In this document: piece after piece, positions 1 to 7,977 of the stretch
Layout of the letters: every line of letters starts with the position of its first letter
Numbering within the stretch: position 1 is the stretch's first letter
Source: Marinobacter salicampi
GTDB lineage: Bacteria; Pseudomonadota; Gammaproteobacteria; Pseudomonadales; Oleiphilaceae
Direction: 5' to 3'
Assembly (NCBI RefSeq): GCF_011074795.1
Contig: NZ_JAAMPF010000004.1
Coordinates: 29,702-93,701, forward strand
Length of the DNA stretch: 64,000 bases
Program-made: the position numbers and the translations under genes
Notes under the pieces: model-generated
What the model saw: the letters and a program-made list of their open reading frames with translations, nothing else
What the model was told of the DNA's origin: nothing
Databases searched by the model: none

Positions 1-315
1 CACGGAAAAACCGTCATCGGAACTGAACGGGAAGAAAGGCAGGATGTGGACGCCAGTCAGGGTGTCCTGCAGGTGATCATTCAGGAACCGCCTCAGGGTG
101 ACCAGCGGCTTTTCACCTTCCTGACGAATGGAGTCCGCGTAGGTGATGATCAGCACATCACCTTCGTCCCAATTGTTCTGGTGAGCCGGCGGTGGTGGCG
201 TGTCCGGCCGCAGGCCCATGGTGTCGATCAGCTGAATGGCAAGCCGCCGGTTATCGACGTCGGTATAAACCACGTCGAGCATGCCTGCGAGCTTGCCCAC
301 CAAATCCTGTGACAT
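1..315 (-). CDS. GH13 family phosphorylase, sucrose/glucosylglycerate phosphorylase-like (5' part only)
   Basis: Only the first 105 codons are present; the gene runs off the left edge. The ATG at 315 follows a GGAG eight bases upstream and lies 15 bases after the gpgS stop. The end of the visible part (residues about 92-105) reads HILPFFPFSSDDGFSV, the first conserved block of the GH13_18 phosphorylases, which cleave alpha-glucosides with phosphate to give glucose 1-phosphate. Known members act on sucrose, sucrose 6'-phosphate, glucosylglycerol or glucosylglycerate. The visible part cannot separate these. Because the operon also makes glucosylglycerate and carries a glycerate kinase, glucosylglycerate phosphorylase is my inference; glucosylglycerol phosphorylase is the main alternative. 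Confidence 0.8.
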   Translation of the reverse strand, partial: MSQDLVGKLAGMLDVVYTDVDNRRLAIQLIDTMGLRPDTPPPPAHQNNWDEGDVLIITYADSIRQEGEKPLVTLRRFLNDHLQDTLTGVHILPFFPFSSDDGFSV

Positions 316-330
316 CACTGCTACTCCGTC

Positions 331-1563
331 TTACCGCTGATAATGACTGTGTTCCTGGTTGTCTGCCTCGACTGCTTCCATGACCTGTTCCATTATGCCA
401 GGGATCGCGCTCTCTACCCGGCTCCAGCTCGGAATAAACGGCGTTTCCATGGGGTTATCCAGAAAATAGGCCCCCGCACGCATCACGTTCTGGGCAAAAA
501 GTTCAACCGCCTGCTCTTCCTTATGGCGATCATAGGTCAGCCCGTTGATCGCTGCATCACTCTGGTAGGTTTCAATAAAATCCAGCGCTACGCGATAGTA
601 CGCCGCCTTGATGGTCCTGAATTTTTCATTGGAAAATACTTCACCGTTGGTGGCCAGTTTCCGGAACAGGGCCTTGCTGATGTCGGTACTCATCTTTGAC
701 AGGCCCTGGTCGGCGTCCTCCGGGGACAGGTCCTGGTGCTTGTGATCGTAGGTATCGGCAATGTCGACCTGGCACAGACGGTTGGTTGCATAGTTCCGTT
801 TCATCTCCGACAGCACCCCCACCTCCAGGCCCCAGTCGCTGGGTATGCGCAGGTCCCGTATGACGTCGGTCCGGAAGGAAAACTCGCCCGCAAGCGGATA
901 CCGGAAGCTGTCCAGGTAGTTCAGAAAATCATTGGGTCCACAGACTTTTTTCAGGGCCCGAAGTAACGGTGTTACCAGCAGCCGACAGACCCGTCCGTTA
1001 ATTTTGCCATCGGCTACCCGGGCGTAATAGCCCTTGCAGAACATGTAATGGAAGCCCGGGTGGGCCACCGGGTAGATAAGGCGGGCCACCAGATCCCGGG
1101 AGTAGGTGAGAATGTCACAGTCATGCAAGGCGACAGCCTCCGACTTGTCTGCAGCCAGCACGTAGCCAAAGCAGTACCAGACGTTACGACCCTTGCCCAA
1201 CTCTTCAGGTGCCAGGCCCCTCTCCCGCAGGCTCTTATCAATGGCCTGCATCCGGGGTCCGTCATTCCAGATGACCCGGACGTGCTGGGGCAGCTCGGCA
1301 AAATATTCGAGGGCGTGACGGTACTGGGCCTCGTCCGCGCGATCCAGCCCCACCACGATCTGCTCAAGATAGGGCACTTTCGCCAGTTCGTGGACAATAT
1401 TCTTCAGCGCGGGCCCCTCAAGTTCCGAGTAGAGCGAAGGCAGGACCAGAGCCATGGGGCGGGTCTTGCGAAAGCGCATCAGTTCCCGCTCCAGGTCTTC
1501 CACCGGGCGTCGACTGAGGTTGTGAAGGGTTGTTATGATTCCGTTCTGGTAAAAGTCTCCCAT
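331..1563 (-). CDS. gpgS: Glucosyl-3-phosphoglycerate synthase (GT81 family)
   Basis: A 410-residue retaining glycosyltransferase that joins glucose from an NDP-glucose to 3-phosphoglycerate, giving glucosyl-3-phosphoglycerate, the committed step to the compatible solute glucosylglycerate. Residues 38-43 (ALVLPS) fit the donor-binding start of the GT-A fold, and HDCDIL (D148/D150) is the metal-binding DxD motif. The start at 1563 is chosen because AGGAAG lies just upstream and it leaves 25 bases after the phosphatase gene; an upstream start at 1608 would overlap that gene. It sits third in a four-gene operon. The family also contains mannosyl-3-phosphoglycerate synthases, so donor preference is inferred. 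Confidence 0.88.
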   Translation of the reverse strand: MGDFYQNGIITTLHNLSRRPVEDLERELMRFRKTRPMALVLPSLYSELEGPALKNIVHELAKVPYLEQIVVGLDRADEAQYRHALEYFAELPQHVRVIWNDGPRMQAIDKSLRERGLAPEELGKGRNVWYCFGYVLAADKSEAVALHDCDILTYSRDLVARLIYPVAHPGFHYMFCKGYYARVADGKINGRVCRLLVTPLLRALKKVCGPNDFLNYLDSFRYPLAGEFSFRTDVIRDLRIPSDWGLEVGVLSEMKRNYATNRLCQVDIADTYDHKHQDLSPEDADQGLSKMSTDISKALFRKLATNGEVFSNEKFRTIKAAYYRVALDFIETYQSDAAINGLTYDRHKEEQAVELFAQNVMRAGAYFLDNPMETPFIPSWSRVESAIPGIMEQVMEAVEADNQEHSHYQR

Positions 1564-1588
1564 AGCCTTCCTCGCTTGGTGGTTGCGG

Positions 1589-2413
1589 TCAGTAACCCTT
1601 GCCGGCAAGAATGGTCAGTACGCACTCATTCCAGCCCTGCGGACCTTTCCGGTCGGAGTACATCACATTGTCCTGGTCGGACAACATCAGGCGCTCAGGG
1701 GCAGCAGCGCGAATGACCACGCCAATGTCCGCCGCTTCCAGCATCTGGCGATCGTTGGGGCTGTCGCCCAGGGCCACGGAGGTGACCGGTTCGCCGTAGA
1801 ATTCCTGGTAGCGACGAGTCAGGTAGCGCATGGCCTGGGCCTTATCGTAAGGACCCATCACATGCTGGAAGCGCCCCCCCTTGACCAGCCTCAGCCCGCG
1901 CTCTTCCAGGGCCTGCCGGAAACCTGACATATCGATGCCATTACCTCTCCACACCAGGGGTTCAGTAGCCAGGCGCTGCTTCGCCAGAGCCGCTACCGAA
2001 GGCGTCAGATCGGCGTATTCGGCCAGCTGCTCTGCGGTCATATCCTCAAAGCCGTCGAACACGTAGCCTTGCGCCCGTAGTTCGGCCAATACGGCCAGAA
2101 TCTCTGAGCGGGGCGCGGCGAAGCTGACCGTCTCATCCTCACCCTCATCTACACCGTCACCCCCCTTATGTGCGAAATAACCAGCCGGAATCACCGCAGC
2201 AGCGCCATTTTCAACGATGTAGGGGTCGGTGTTGCCCATCTCGCTTCGGAGTGCATTTAACTCCGCTGCGGTCTTACTGGAGTTCAGTACTACCGGTACC
2301 TGGGATTGCCTGAGTTTCTCCAGCGCCGGCCTGGCCGGTGTCCAGTCGTAGGTGTCATGGTCCAGCAGGGTACCGTCAAGGTCGGTAAAGATAATCAGTC
2401 TTGGTCGTGTCAT
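1589..2413 (-). CDS. HAD-family mannosyl/glucosyl-3-phosphoglycerate phosphatase
   Basis: A 274-residue HAD hydrolase of the Cof/MPGP type. Motif I is DLDGTLLD with nucleophile D11 and acid D13, and motif IV is GDSPNDRQML near residue 220. The protein resembles the mannosyl-3-phosphoglycerate phosphatase-related family. In this operon it would remove the 3-phosphate from the GpgS product to release glucosylglycerate. Its ATG overlaps the stop of the glycerate kinase gene by four bases (ATGA), so the two are probably translationally coupled. The reaction is inferred from family and neighbours. Confidence 0.85.
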   Translation of the reverse strand: MTRPRLIIFTDLDGTLLDHDTYDWTPARPALEKLRQSQVPVVLNSSKTAAELNALRSEMGNTDPYIVENGAAAVIPAGYFAHKGGDGVDEGEDETVSFAAPRSEILAVLAELRAQGYVFDGFEDMTAEQLAEYADLTPSVAALAKQRLATEPLVWRGNGIDMSGFRQALEERGLRLVKGGRFQHVMGPYDKAQAMRYLTRRYQEFYGEPVTSVALGDSPNDRQMLEAADIGVVIRAAAPERLMLSDQDNVMYSDRKGPQGWNECVLTILAGKGY

Positions 2414-3387
2414 CTCAACCAGTCTCCTTCGAGTTGGTCATGTAGCCGTTGTGCCTTGATCTGATGGTCCTGGTCTATTTCCAGCACAACATCGGCACGG
2501 GCTGGCATTTCAGCCAGGCAGCGGCGAGTGATCCGCTCGTAGTGCATGATGAAGCGGGCCAGCTCGTTGGGGTCCATGACCTTCCGGACTGGCTTGCCGC
2601 CCTCTTCCGGTGCACTGCCCAGTTTCTGGGCGAGTTTATGCTCCTGCAGGGTGCGCCAGCGTACAACGCTCTCCATGGACGGCGCCTTGAGCATGATCAG
2701 CCTGTCGATCTGGTCGACGAACCAGGCGTAGGGCCCCCAGAGCTGATCATTCACATATTGCCGCCACAAGCCGTCCTGATCTTCGTATTTCTCAAGCTTG
2801 TTCAAAGGCCTGGCTAACCGTTCGGGATCATGTTCAGGCTTGGCGCCCAGACACCAACCCTCGATAAGAATCACCCGGGCCGGCCCCTTGAAAACCGGCC
2901 ATTCATGTTTAGGCACGCGATCGTCAATGGCTTTGTCAAAGGCTGGGATGGGCGTTTCATGGCTCGGGTCATCAACCAGTAGGCCATCGATAACCTGTTG
3001 GCCCAGAAGAAGGTCATGGGTGCCGGGCACGCCCCGGGTCAATAACAGGGGGTGAATGCTCGCAGCCAGACCTTCCCGCTCGGCCCGGGTAAGGTAGATA
3101 TCATCCAGGGAAAAACGGGCGCAGGGACAATCGTGGGCTTCGTTAAGCAAACTCTGCAGAAACAATGCCACGGTAGACTTGCCCGTACCCTGGGCACCGT
3201 TAAGGCCCAGGATCAGTGGTCTATCAAGAGCCTGTTGCCAGGCTGCGACCCGGCTCGCCAGTGGCACTAGGTAGGTCTCGATATTGGCCTGATACGAGGG
3301 CGGCAGGGCCTCCTGGCGAATAAGGTCGGTAATCCGTTGAGCCGCTTGCGGTGATAGTTCTGATGGTTGTGATCGTTCTGCTGGCAC
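2410..3387 (-). CDS. D-glycerate 3-kinase, P-loop type
   Basis: A 325-residue P-loop kinase related to plant-type D-glycerate 3-kinase and the phosphoribulokinase/uridine kinase fold. The Walker A motif GAQGTGKST spans residues 64-72, and FSLDDIYLT (about 98-106) follows as in this family. It starts with GTG at 3387 behind AGGAG. It phosphorylates D-glycerate to 3-phosphoglycerate, which is both a glycolytic intermediate and the acceptor of GpgS. As first gene of the operon it would return the glycerate freed by the phosphorylase at 1-315, closing a glucosylglycerate cycle. Confidence 0.85.
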   Translation of the reverse strand: MPAERSQPSELSPQAAQRITDLIRQEALPPSYQANIETYLVPLASRVAAWQQALDRPLILGLNGAQGTGKSTVALFLQSLLNEAHDCPCARFSLDDIYLTRAEREGLAASIHPLLLTRGVPGTHDLLLGQQVIDGLLVDDPSHETPIPAFDKAIDDRVPKHEWPVFKGPARVILIEGWCLGAKPEHDPERLARPLNKLEKYEDQDGLWRQYVNDQLWGPYAWFVDQIDRLIMLKAPSMESVVRWRTLQEHKLAQKLGSAPEEGGKPVRKVMDPNELARFIMHYERITRRCLAEMPARADVVLEIDQDHQIKAQRLHDQLEGDWLR

Positions 3388-3628
3388 GCTCAGTCTCCTG
3401 ATCCACGTTCATGTGGCGGCGGTGCTTTGCTGTTCTTCAGTTTTTGAACAATACAACTGCAGTTTCTGTACCAATACAGCGTTCACCAGGTCAGGCTGGG
3501 GTGACACGCCGTAAACCCGGCTGACCTGGGTTGTCTTTGGACAGTCTGACACAATAAAACGTATAGGAAATCAGTAAAGAAACGACAGGGGTCCGGATAG
3601 GCGGGCCGAACATGATCAAGGAGCGAAG

Positions 3629-5080
3629 ATTCTGGCTGACTATCAAATCGAACACCGGTACCTGGAACTGCCCGACGCCTTTTACAGCCGGGTGCAGCCC
3701 ACACCCCTGCACAATGCACGCATGGTCTGCTTCAACACCGGTCTGGCCGCAGACATGGGGTTCCATATCGGAGATACCGAGCAATGGACGGCCATCGGTG
3801 CTGGCCGGGAACTTCTTGAGGGCATGGACCCTGTGGCCATGAAATACACCGGCCACCAGTTCGGCATGTACAACCCGGACCTGGGGGATGGCCGTGGCCT
3901 TCTGTTATGGGAGACCATTGGCCCCGATAACCGGCGCTGGGACTGGCACCTGAAGGGTGCCGGTCAGACACCCTACTCCCGGTTCGGCGACGGCCGTGCG
4001 GTCCTGAGATCAACCATCAGGGAATACCTGTGCAGCGAGGCCATGCATTTCCTTGGGATTCCCACCACCCGCGCCCTGTTCATGGTCAGTGCCCGGGACC
4101 CGGTGCGCCGGGAATCCATTGAAACCGCCGCCACCCTTATGAGGGTCGCCCAGAGTCACATCCGCTTCGGTCACTTCGAGTTTGCTGTCGACACTGGCGG
4201 CCGGGACACCCTCCAAAACCTTGCTGATCACGTCATCAAGCTCCACTTCAGCCACCTGCAAAGCCTGGCTGACGACGAGCGCTACCGGCGCTGGCTGACC
4301 GAGGTTGTCCAGCGTACCGCCCGGCTGGTGGCGGACTGGCAGACGGTCGGCTTCTGCCATGGCGTGATGAACAGCGACAATATGTCTATCATTGGCGACA
4401 CCTTTGATTTCGGCCCCTACGCCTTCCTGGATGACTTCGATGCCGGGTATATCTGCAACCACACCGACGACGGTGGCCGTTATGCCTACAACCGGCAGCC
4501 GGAGATAGGCTTTATCAACTGTCAGTATCTCGCTCGGGCGCTATTGCCATTGATGGGTGAGGACAGTGTTTTGGAGGCGTTAAGGAGTTACGAGAAGGCC
4601 TATAACGAGCATTTTCTGCAAACCATGCGGAAAAAACTGGGGCTGGCGCTCGAACAGGATAAAGACATCGACCTGATCATGGAAACCTTCAGCATGCTCC
4701 ATGAGCATCACATCGACTACACCCTGTTTTTCCGGGCGCTGGCCCGACTTCCGTCCAACGGGAGCGGCCCGGTCCGGGACCTGTTCGTTGACCGGACGGT
4801 GGCGGACCAGTGGCTGGAAACCTACCAGGCGCGACTGGACACGGAGACGCGAACCGCCCACGAGCGGGAAAAGGCCATGTGTGCAATCAACCCCAAGTAC
4901 ATCCTGCGCAACTACCTGGCCCAGGAAGTGATTCAGGATGCCCAGACCGGCAATTACGATCCACTCCATAAGCTACTGGAGGTTCTTAAATACCCCTTCG
5001 ACGAGCAGCCTGACAACGAGCGCTATGCTGCCCTGCCTCCGGACTGGGGCAAGCACCTGAATATCAGCTGTTCGTCATGA
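3629..5080 (+). CDS. selO: Protein adenylyltransferase SelO (YdiU family), probable AUU start
   Basis: SelO is a pseudokinase-fold enzyme that transfers AMP to protein Ser/Thr/Tyr residues. Family blocks are clear: WHLKGAGQTPYSRFGDGRA near residue 118, HGVMNSDNM near 254, FGPYAFLDDFD near 267, and a C-terminal CSS where some homologues have selenocysteine. No in-frame ATG precedes the conserved N-terminus. The first GTG (3692) would delete the conserved block ending in YSRVQPTPL. The reading frame is open from 3578, and AAGGAG (3618-3623) lies five bases before an ATT at 3629, giving 483 residues and an N-terminus matching E. coli YdiU in length. CTG at 3632 is the alternative start. Confidence 0.87.
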   Translation: MLADYQIEHRYLELPDAFYSRVQPTPLHNARMVCFNTGLAADMGFHIGDTEQWTAIGAGRELLEGMDPVAMKYTGHQFGMYNPDLGDGRGLLLWETIGPDNRRWDWHLKGAGQTPYSRFGDGRAVLRSTIREYLCSEAMHFLGIPTTRALFMVSARDPVRRESIETAATLMRVAQSHIRFGHFEFAVDTGGRDTLQNLADHVIKLHFSHLQSLADDERYRRWLTEVVQRTARLVADWQTVGFCHGVMNSDNMSIIGDTFDFGPYAFLDDFDAGYICNHTDDGGRYAYNRQPEIGFINCQYLARALLPLMGEDSVLEALRSYEKAYNEHFLQTMRKKLGLALEQDKDIDLIMETFSMLHEHHIDYTLFFRALARLPSNGSGPVRDLFVDRTVADQWLETYQARLDTETRTAHEREKAMCAINPKYILRNYLAQEVIQDAQTGNYDPLHKLLEVLKYPFDEQPDNERYAALPPDWGKHLNISCSS

Positions 5081-5130
5081 GACTGGACATGGGCTATATC
5101 AGGCGCGCGAAAACCTACGATCGCCCAATA

Positions 5131-5155
5131 AAAAACGGGGCCGAAGCCCCGTCTT
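5131..5155. terminator. Bidirectional intrinsic terminator between selO and fumarase
   Basis: A 7-bp stem (5135-5141 with 5146-5152) with a CGAA loop lies between the convergent selO and fumarase genes. On the minus strand it is followed by six T residues, so it serves fumarase best; the plus-strand tract (CTTTCC) is weaker. Confidence 0.85.
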
Positions 5156-5169
5156 TCCAATCGTCCGGT

Positions 5170-6684
5170 TTACACCGCCTTGGCAGCGATGATCTTGTCG
5201 TGCCATTCGGCGGGGCCGGTCTGATGAACCGATGAGCCTTTGGAGTCCACTGCCACGGTGACCGGCATGTCTTCCACCTCGAACTCATAGATGGCTTCCA
5301 TCCCCAGTTCCTCGAAGGCCACCACTTCGGCTTTCTTGATCGCCTTGGACACCAGATAGGCGGAACCGCCCACAGCCATCAGGTAGACCGCGCCAAACTC
5401 GCGAATGGCGTCGATGGCGACCTGGCCCCGTTCGGCCTTGCCGATCATGCCGGTCAGGCCGGTCTTTTCCAGCATCGTGCGGGTGAACTTGTCCATGCGG
5501 GTTGCGGTCGTCGGCCCGGCTGGCCCGACCACTTCCTCGCGTACGGGGTCCACCGGCCCCACGTAATAGATGAAGCGGCCTTTCATGCTTACCGGCAGCT
5601 CTTCGCCACGTTCGATCATGTCGACCATCTTCTTGTGGGCCGCATCACGCCCGGTCAGCATCTTGCCCGAAAGCAGAACCGTCTCGCCCGGCTTCCAGTC
5701 CTTGACGTCTTCGGGAGTCACAGTGTCGAGATTTACCCTGCGAACGCTGTCACCCACTTCCCAGGTGATCTCCGGCCAGTCTTCCAGGCTCGGCGGCGTC
5801 TGCAGTGACGGACCAGTGCCATCCAGCACAAAGTGCGCGTGACGAGTGGCTGCACAGTTGGGGATGATAGCCACCGGCTTGTTGGCAGCGTGGGTGGGGT
5901 AATCCTTCACTTTCACATCCAGCACCGTGGTCAGGCCGCCCAGGCCCTGGGCTCCGATGCCCAGATCGTTGACCTTGTCGAACAGCTCCAGACGTAGCTC
6001 CTCGGCCCGGTTGGAGGCGCCCCGGGCCTGCAGGTCATGAATATCGATTGGTTCCAGCAGGGATTCCTTTGCCAGCTCCATGGCCTTCTCAGCGGTACCG
6101 CCGATACCGATGCCCAGCATACCGGGCGGGCACCAGCCAGCGCCCATCTGGGGTACCATCTTCAGAACCCATTCCACAACGGAATCCGACGGGTTCAACA
6201 TGGCAAACTTGGACTTGGCTTCCGAGCCGCCGCCTTTAGCTGCAACATGGACATCAACGGTGTTACCGGGCACGATCTTGTAGTGAATAACAGCAGGCGT
6301 GTTGTCCTTGGTATTGGCGCGTTTGCCGTCCGGATCCGCCAGCACGGAAGCACGAAGGACATTGTCAGGATGCATATAGGCCCGGCGCACCCCTTCATTA
6401 ATGATGTCGTCCAGGGCCATATCCGCGTCCCACTGCACATCCATGCCCACGGTTACGAATACGGTCACGATGCCGGTGTCCTGGCAGATCGGGCGCTTGC
6501 CCTGGGCACACATGCGGGAGTTGATCAGAATCTGTGCCATCGCATCCTTGGCCGCCTGGGACTCTTCCCTCTGGTAGGCTTCATACACAGCCTGGATAAA
6601 ATCCTTGGGATGGTAATACGAGATAAACTGAAGCGCGTCCGCTACGCTCTCAATCAGGTCGTCCTGGCGGATTATGGTGGTCAT
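5170..6684 (-). CDS. fumA: Class I (Fe-S) fumarate hydratase
   Basis: A 504-residue iron-sulfur fumarase converting fumarate and malate in the TCA cycle. The sequence shows KRPICQDTG near residue 65, GAGWCPPGMLGIGIGGTAEKA near 181, and PNCAATRHAHF near 280, with the N-terminal alpha and C-terminal beta domains fused as in E. coli FumA. Class I enzymes carry an oxygen-sensitive [4Fe-4S] cluster and are commonly switched off when iron is scarce. The ribosome-binding region is weak (TGATGAGA before cgcctATG), and exactly this segment is complementary to the putative Fur-controlled sRNA at 54904-54997. The gene stands alone, with a terminator downstream. Confidence 0.95.
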   Translation of the reverse strand: MTTIIRQDDLIESVADALQFISYYHPKDFIQAVYEAYQREESQAAKDAMAQILINSRMCAQGKRPICQDTGIVTVFVTVGMDVQWDADMALDDIINEGVRRAYMHPDNVLRASVLADPDGKRANTKDNTPAVIHYKIVPGNTVDVHVAAKGGGSEAKSKFAMLNPSDSVVEWVLKMVPQMGAGWCPPGMLGIGIGGTAEKAMELAKESLLEPIDIHDLQARGASNRAEELRLELFDKVNDLGIGAQGLGGLTTVLDVKVKDYPTHAANKPVAIIPNCAATRHAHFVLDGTGPSLQTPPSLEDWPEITWEVGDSVRRVNLDTVTPEDVKDWKPGETVLLSGKMLTGRDAAHKKMVDMIERGEELPVSMKGRFIYYVGPVDPVREEVVGPAGPTTATRMDKFTRTMLEKTGLTGMIGKAERGQVAIDAIREFGAVYLMAVGGSAYLVSKAIKKAEVVAFEELGMEAIYEFEVEDMPVTVAVDSKGSSVHQTGPAEWHDKIIAAKAV

Positions 6685-6689
6685 AGGCG

Positions 6690-6699
6690 TCTCATCAGG
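6690..6699 (-). promoter_or_regulatory. Predicted sRNA pairing site over the fumA ribosome-binding region
   Basis: The fumA mRNA carries CCUGAUGAGA at positions -15 to -6 from its AUG. This is perfectly complementary to UCUCAUCAGG at 54940-54949 of the putative Fur-regulated sRNA. Pairing there would block ribosome entry. The complementarity is read directly from the sequence; the regulation is inferred. Confidence 0.5.
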
Positions 6700-6862
6700 G
6701 TTATATCGGAATTATGGGTGGCCAAAAAATCTGGGTGAGTTTACCAGAAATTCGCCCCGGGCCGAATTTCATCGCGACCAATGGCTACCTATCTATTACC
6801 CTGTATCCCGTTTTCCGAAAACCACACGCCGCTATAAAGGCGCAATAAAAAGGAGCCCTTCG

Positions 6863-7636
6863 TTGAGCAGCCTCATTACTACTGAAAAACAGAACCACAC
6901 GCTGGTCGTGCGACTCAACCGGCCCGACCGCAAGAACGCCCTCACCCGGAAGATGTACTCCGCCCTGGCGGATGCCCTGGATAACGGTCATCAGGACAGC
7001 GAGGTTCGTTGTTTCCTTTTTACCGGCAATGCCGAATGCTTTACCGCGGGAAATGACCTGGGGGAATTTTCTGCGGGACTACGCGACGAATTTCGGGCCT
7101 CCCCGGTAGGCCGCTTTCTGTTTGGTCTTGCCAACGCCACCAAGCCCGTAGTGGCCGCCGTCAATGGCCCTGCGGTAGGCATCGGTACCACCATGCTGCT
7201 GCATTGCGACCTGGTTCTGGCTGGCACCAACACCCGCTTCCAGATGCCCTTCGCCAACCTCGGTCTTTGCCCGGAAGGTGGATCTAGCCTGCTGCTACCC
7301 GCCTGGCTTGGCCGCGTGCGTGCGGCGGAACTGCTGATGCTCGGAGGGGCCTTCGATGCCAGCGAAGCCCTTCGTCTTGGGCTGATCAACCGGGTCTGTG
7401 AGCCTGACGAAACCGAAACGACCGCCCTGGCCCTCTGCCAGCAGCTGGCCGCCCAGCCCCCGGCTGCCATCCGGGCCACCAAGGATCTGCTGAACCGCTC
7501 CAGCCTGAAGGCCCTTGAAGCCACCATGCTGGAGGAAGGTGAACTCTTTGGCGAAAGGCTGAAATCCCCGGAAGCTGCCGAAGCATTCAAGGCCTTTGCC
7601 GAGAAACGCAAACCCGACTTTTCAGGCTTTAGCTGA
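6863..7636 (+). CDS. Enoyl-CoA hydratase/isomerase family protein (crotonase)
   Basis: A 257-residue crotonase-fold protein. FTAGNDLGEF (about 53-62) and NGPAVGIGTTMLLHCDLVLA (about 91-110) form the two oxyanion-hole segments, and LCPEGGSS near 126 carries the Glu usually seen in hydratases and isomerases. The start is TTG at 6863 behind AAAAAGGAG; longer in-frame extensions lack an RBS. It probably hydrates or isomerises an unsaturated acyl-CoA in beta-oxidation. The exact substrate cannot be read from the sequence. It stands alone, divergent from fumA. Confidence 0.85.
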   Translation: MSSLITTEKQNHTLVVRLNRPDRKNALTRKMYSALADALDNGHQDSEVRCFLFTGNAECFTAGNDLGEFSAGLRDEFRASPVGRFLFGLANATKPVVAAVNGPAVGIGTTMLLHCDLVLAGTNTRFQMPFANLGLCPEGGSSLLLPAWLGRVRAAELLMLGGAFDASEALRLGLINRVCEPDETETTALALCQQLAAQPPAAIRATKDLLNRSSLKALEATMLEEGELFGERLKSPEAAEAFKAFAEKRKPDFSGFS

Positions 7637-7977
7637 GCCTTTCTGTGACCGGCTCCGGGGAATGTAAAATAAACCGCAGGTTAGCCCCGGAGCACTCGAC
7701 AAACGTCGGAGAGCCAACTATTTTTGAGGGAACCCCTGAAGCCGTTCCTTCAGAGCACCCCGAGGACCACCTTGCCATCGCTACACCCGTGAGAATCACA
7801 CTTTAGAGCGATAAACAGGTTCCTTTATCTTTCGCTATAGTCAGAGTGATAGAAAAAGTGGCTAAGAGCGCTGGCCAAGATCAAGAATAACCGGCCTCTG
7901 ACAACGGGCTTACCGGCTGGCTCCGGCCCCGTCAGAAGCCGCCTATAACGATACAACAACAGGAAAGGGTTCCACCC
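7637..7977. other. Intergenic region between crotonase and lipase genes
   Basis: No gene is evident in these 341 bases. A perfect 9-bp inverted repeat (7652-7660 and 7685-7693, 24-base loop) just after the crotonase stop has no T-tract; it may end or stabilise that transcript. The promoter of the lipase gene must lie here, but I see no convincing -35/-10 pair. Confidence 0.5.

Noticed and set aside
3531..3567. A sigma70 promoter for selO (TTGTCT ... TAAAAC/TATAGG)
   Set aside because: No pair of hexamers combines good sequence with a 16-18 base spacer; too weak to list.
3692..3694. GTG 3692 as the start of selO
   Set aside because: It would remove the conserved N-terminal block, and no ribosome-binding site precedes it, whereas AAGGAG precedes ATT 3629 at ideal spacing.
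3612..3842. ATG frame at 3612 as the true upstream gene or selO start
   Set aside because: It is in a different frame from SelO and its product matches nothing; it overlaps the better supported selO start region.
5135..5152. Identical 18-base hairpin at 5135 and 27469 as a mobile repeat
   Set aside because: Both are ordinary GGGGC-type intrinsic terminators between convergent genes; identity over 18 bases fits common terminator cores of such genomes.
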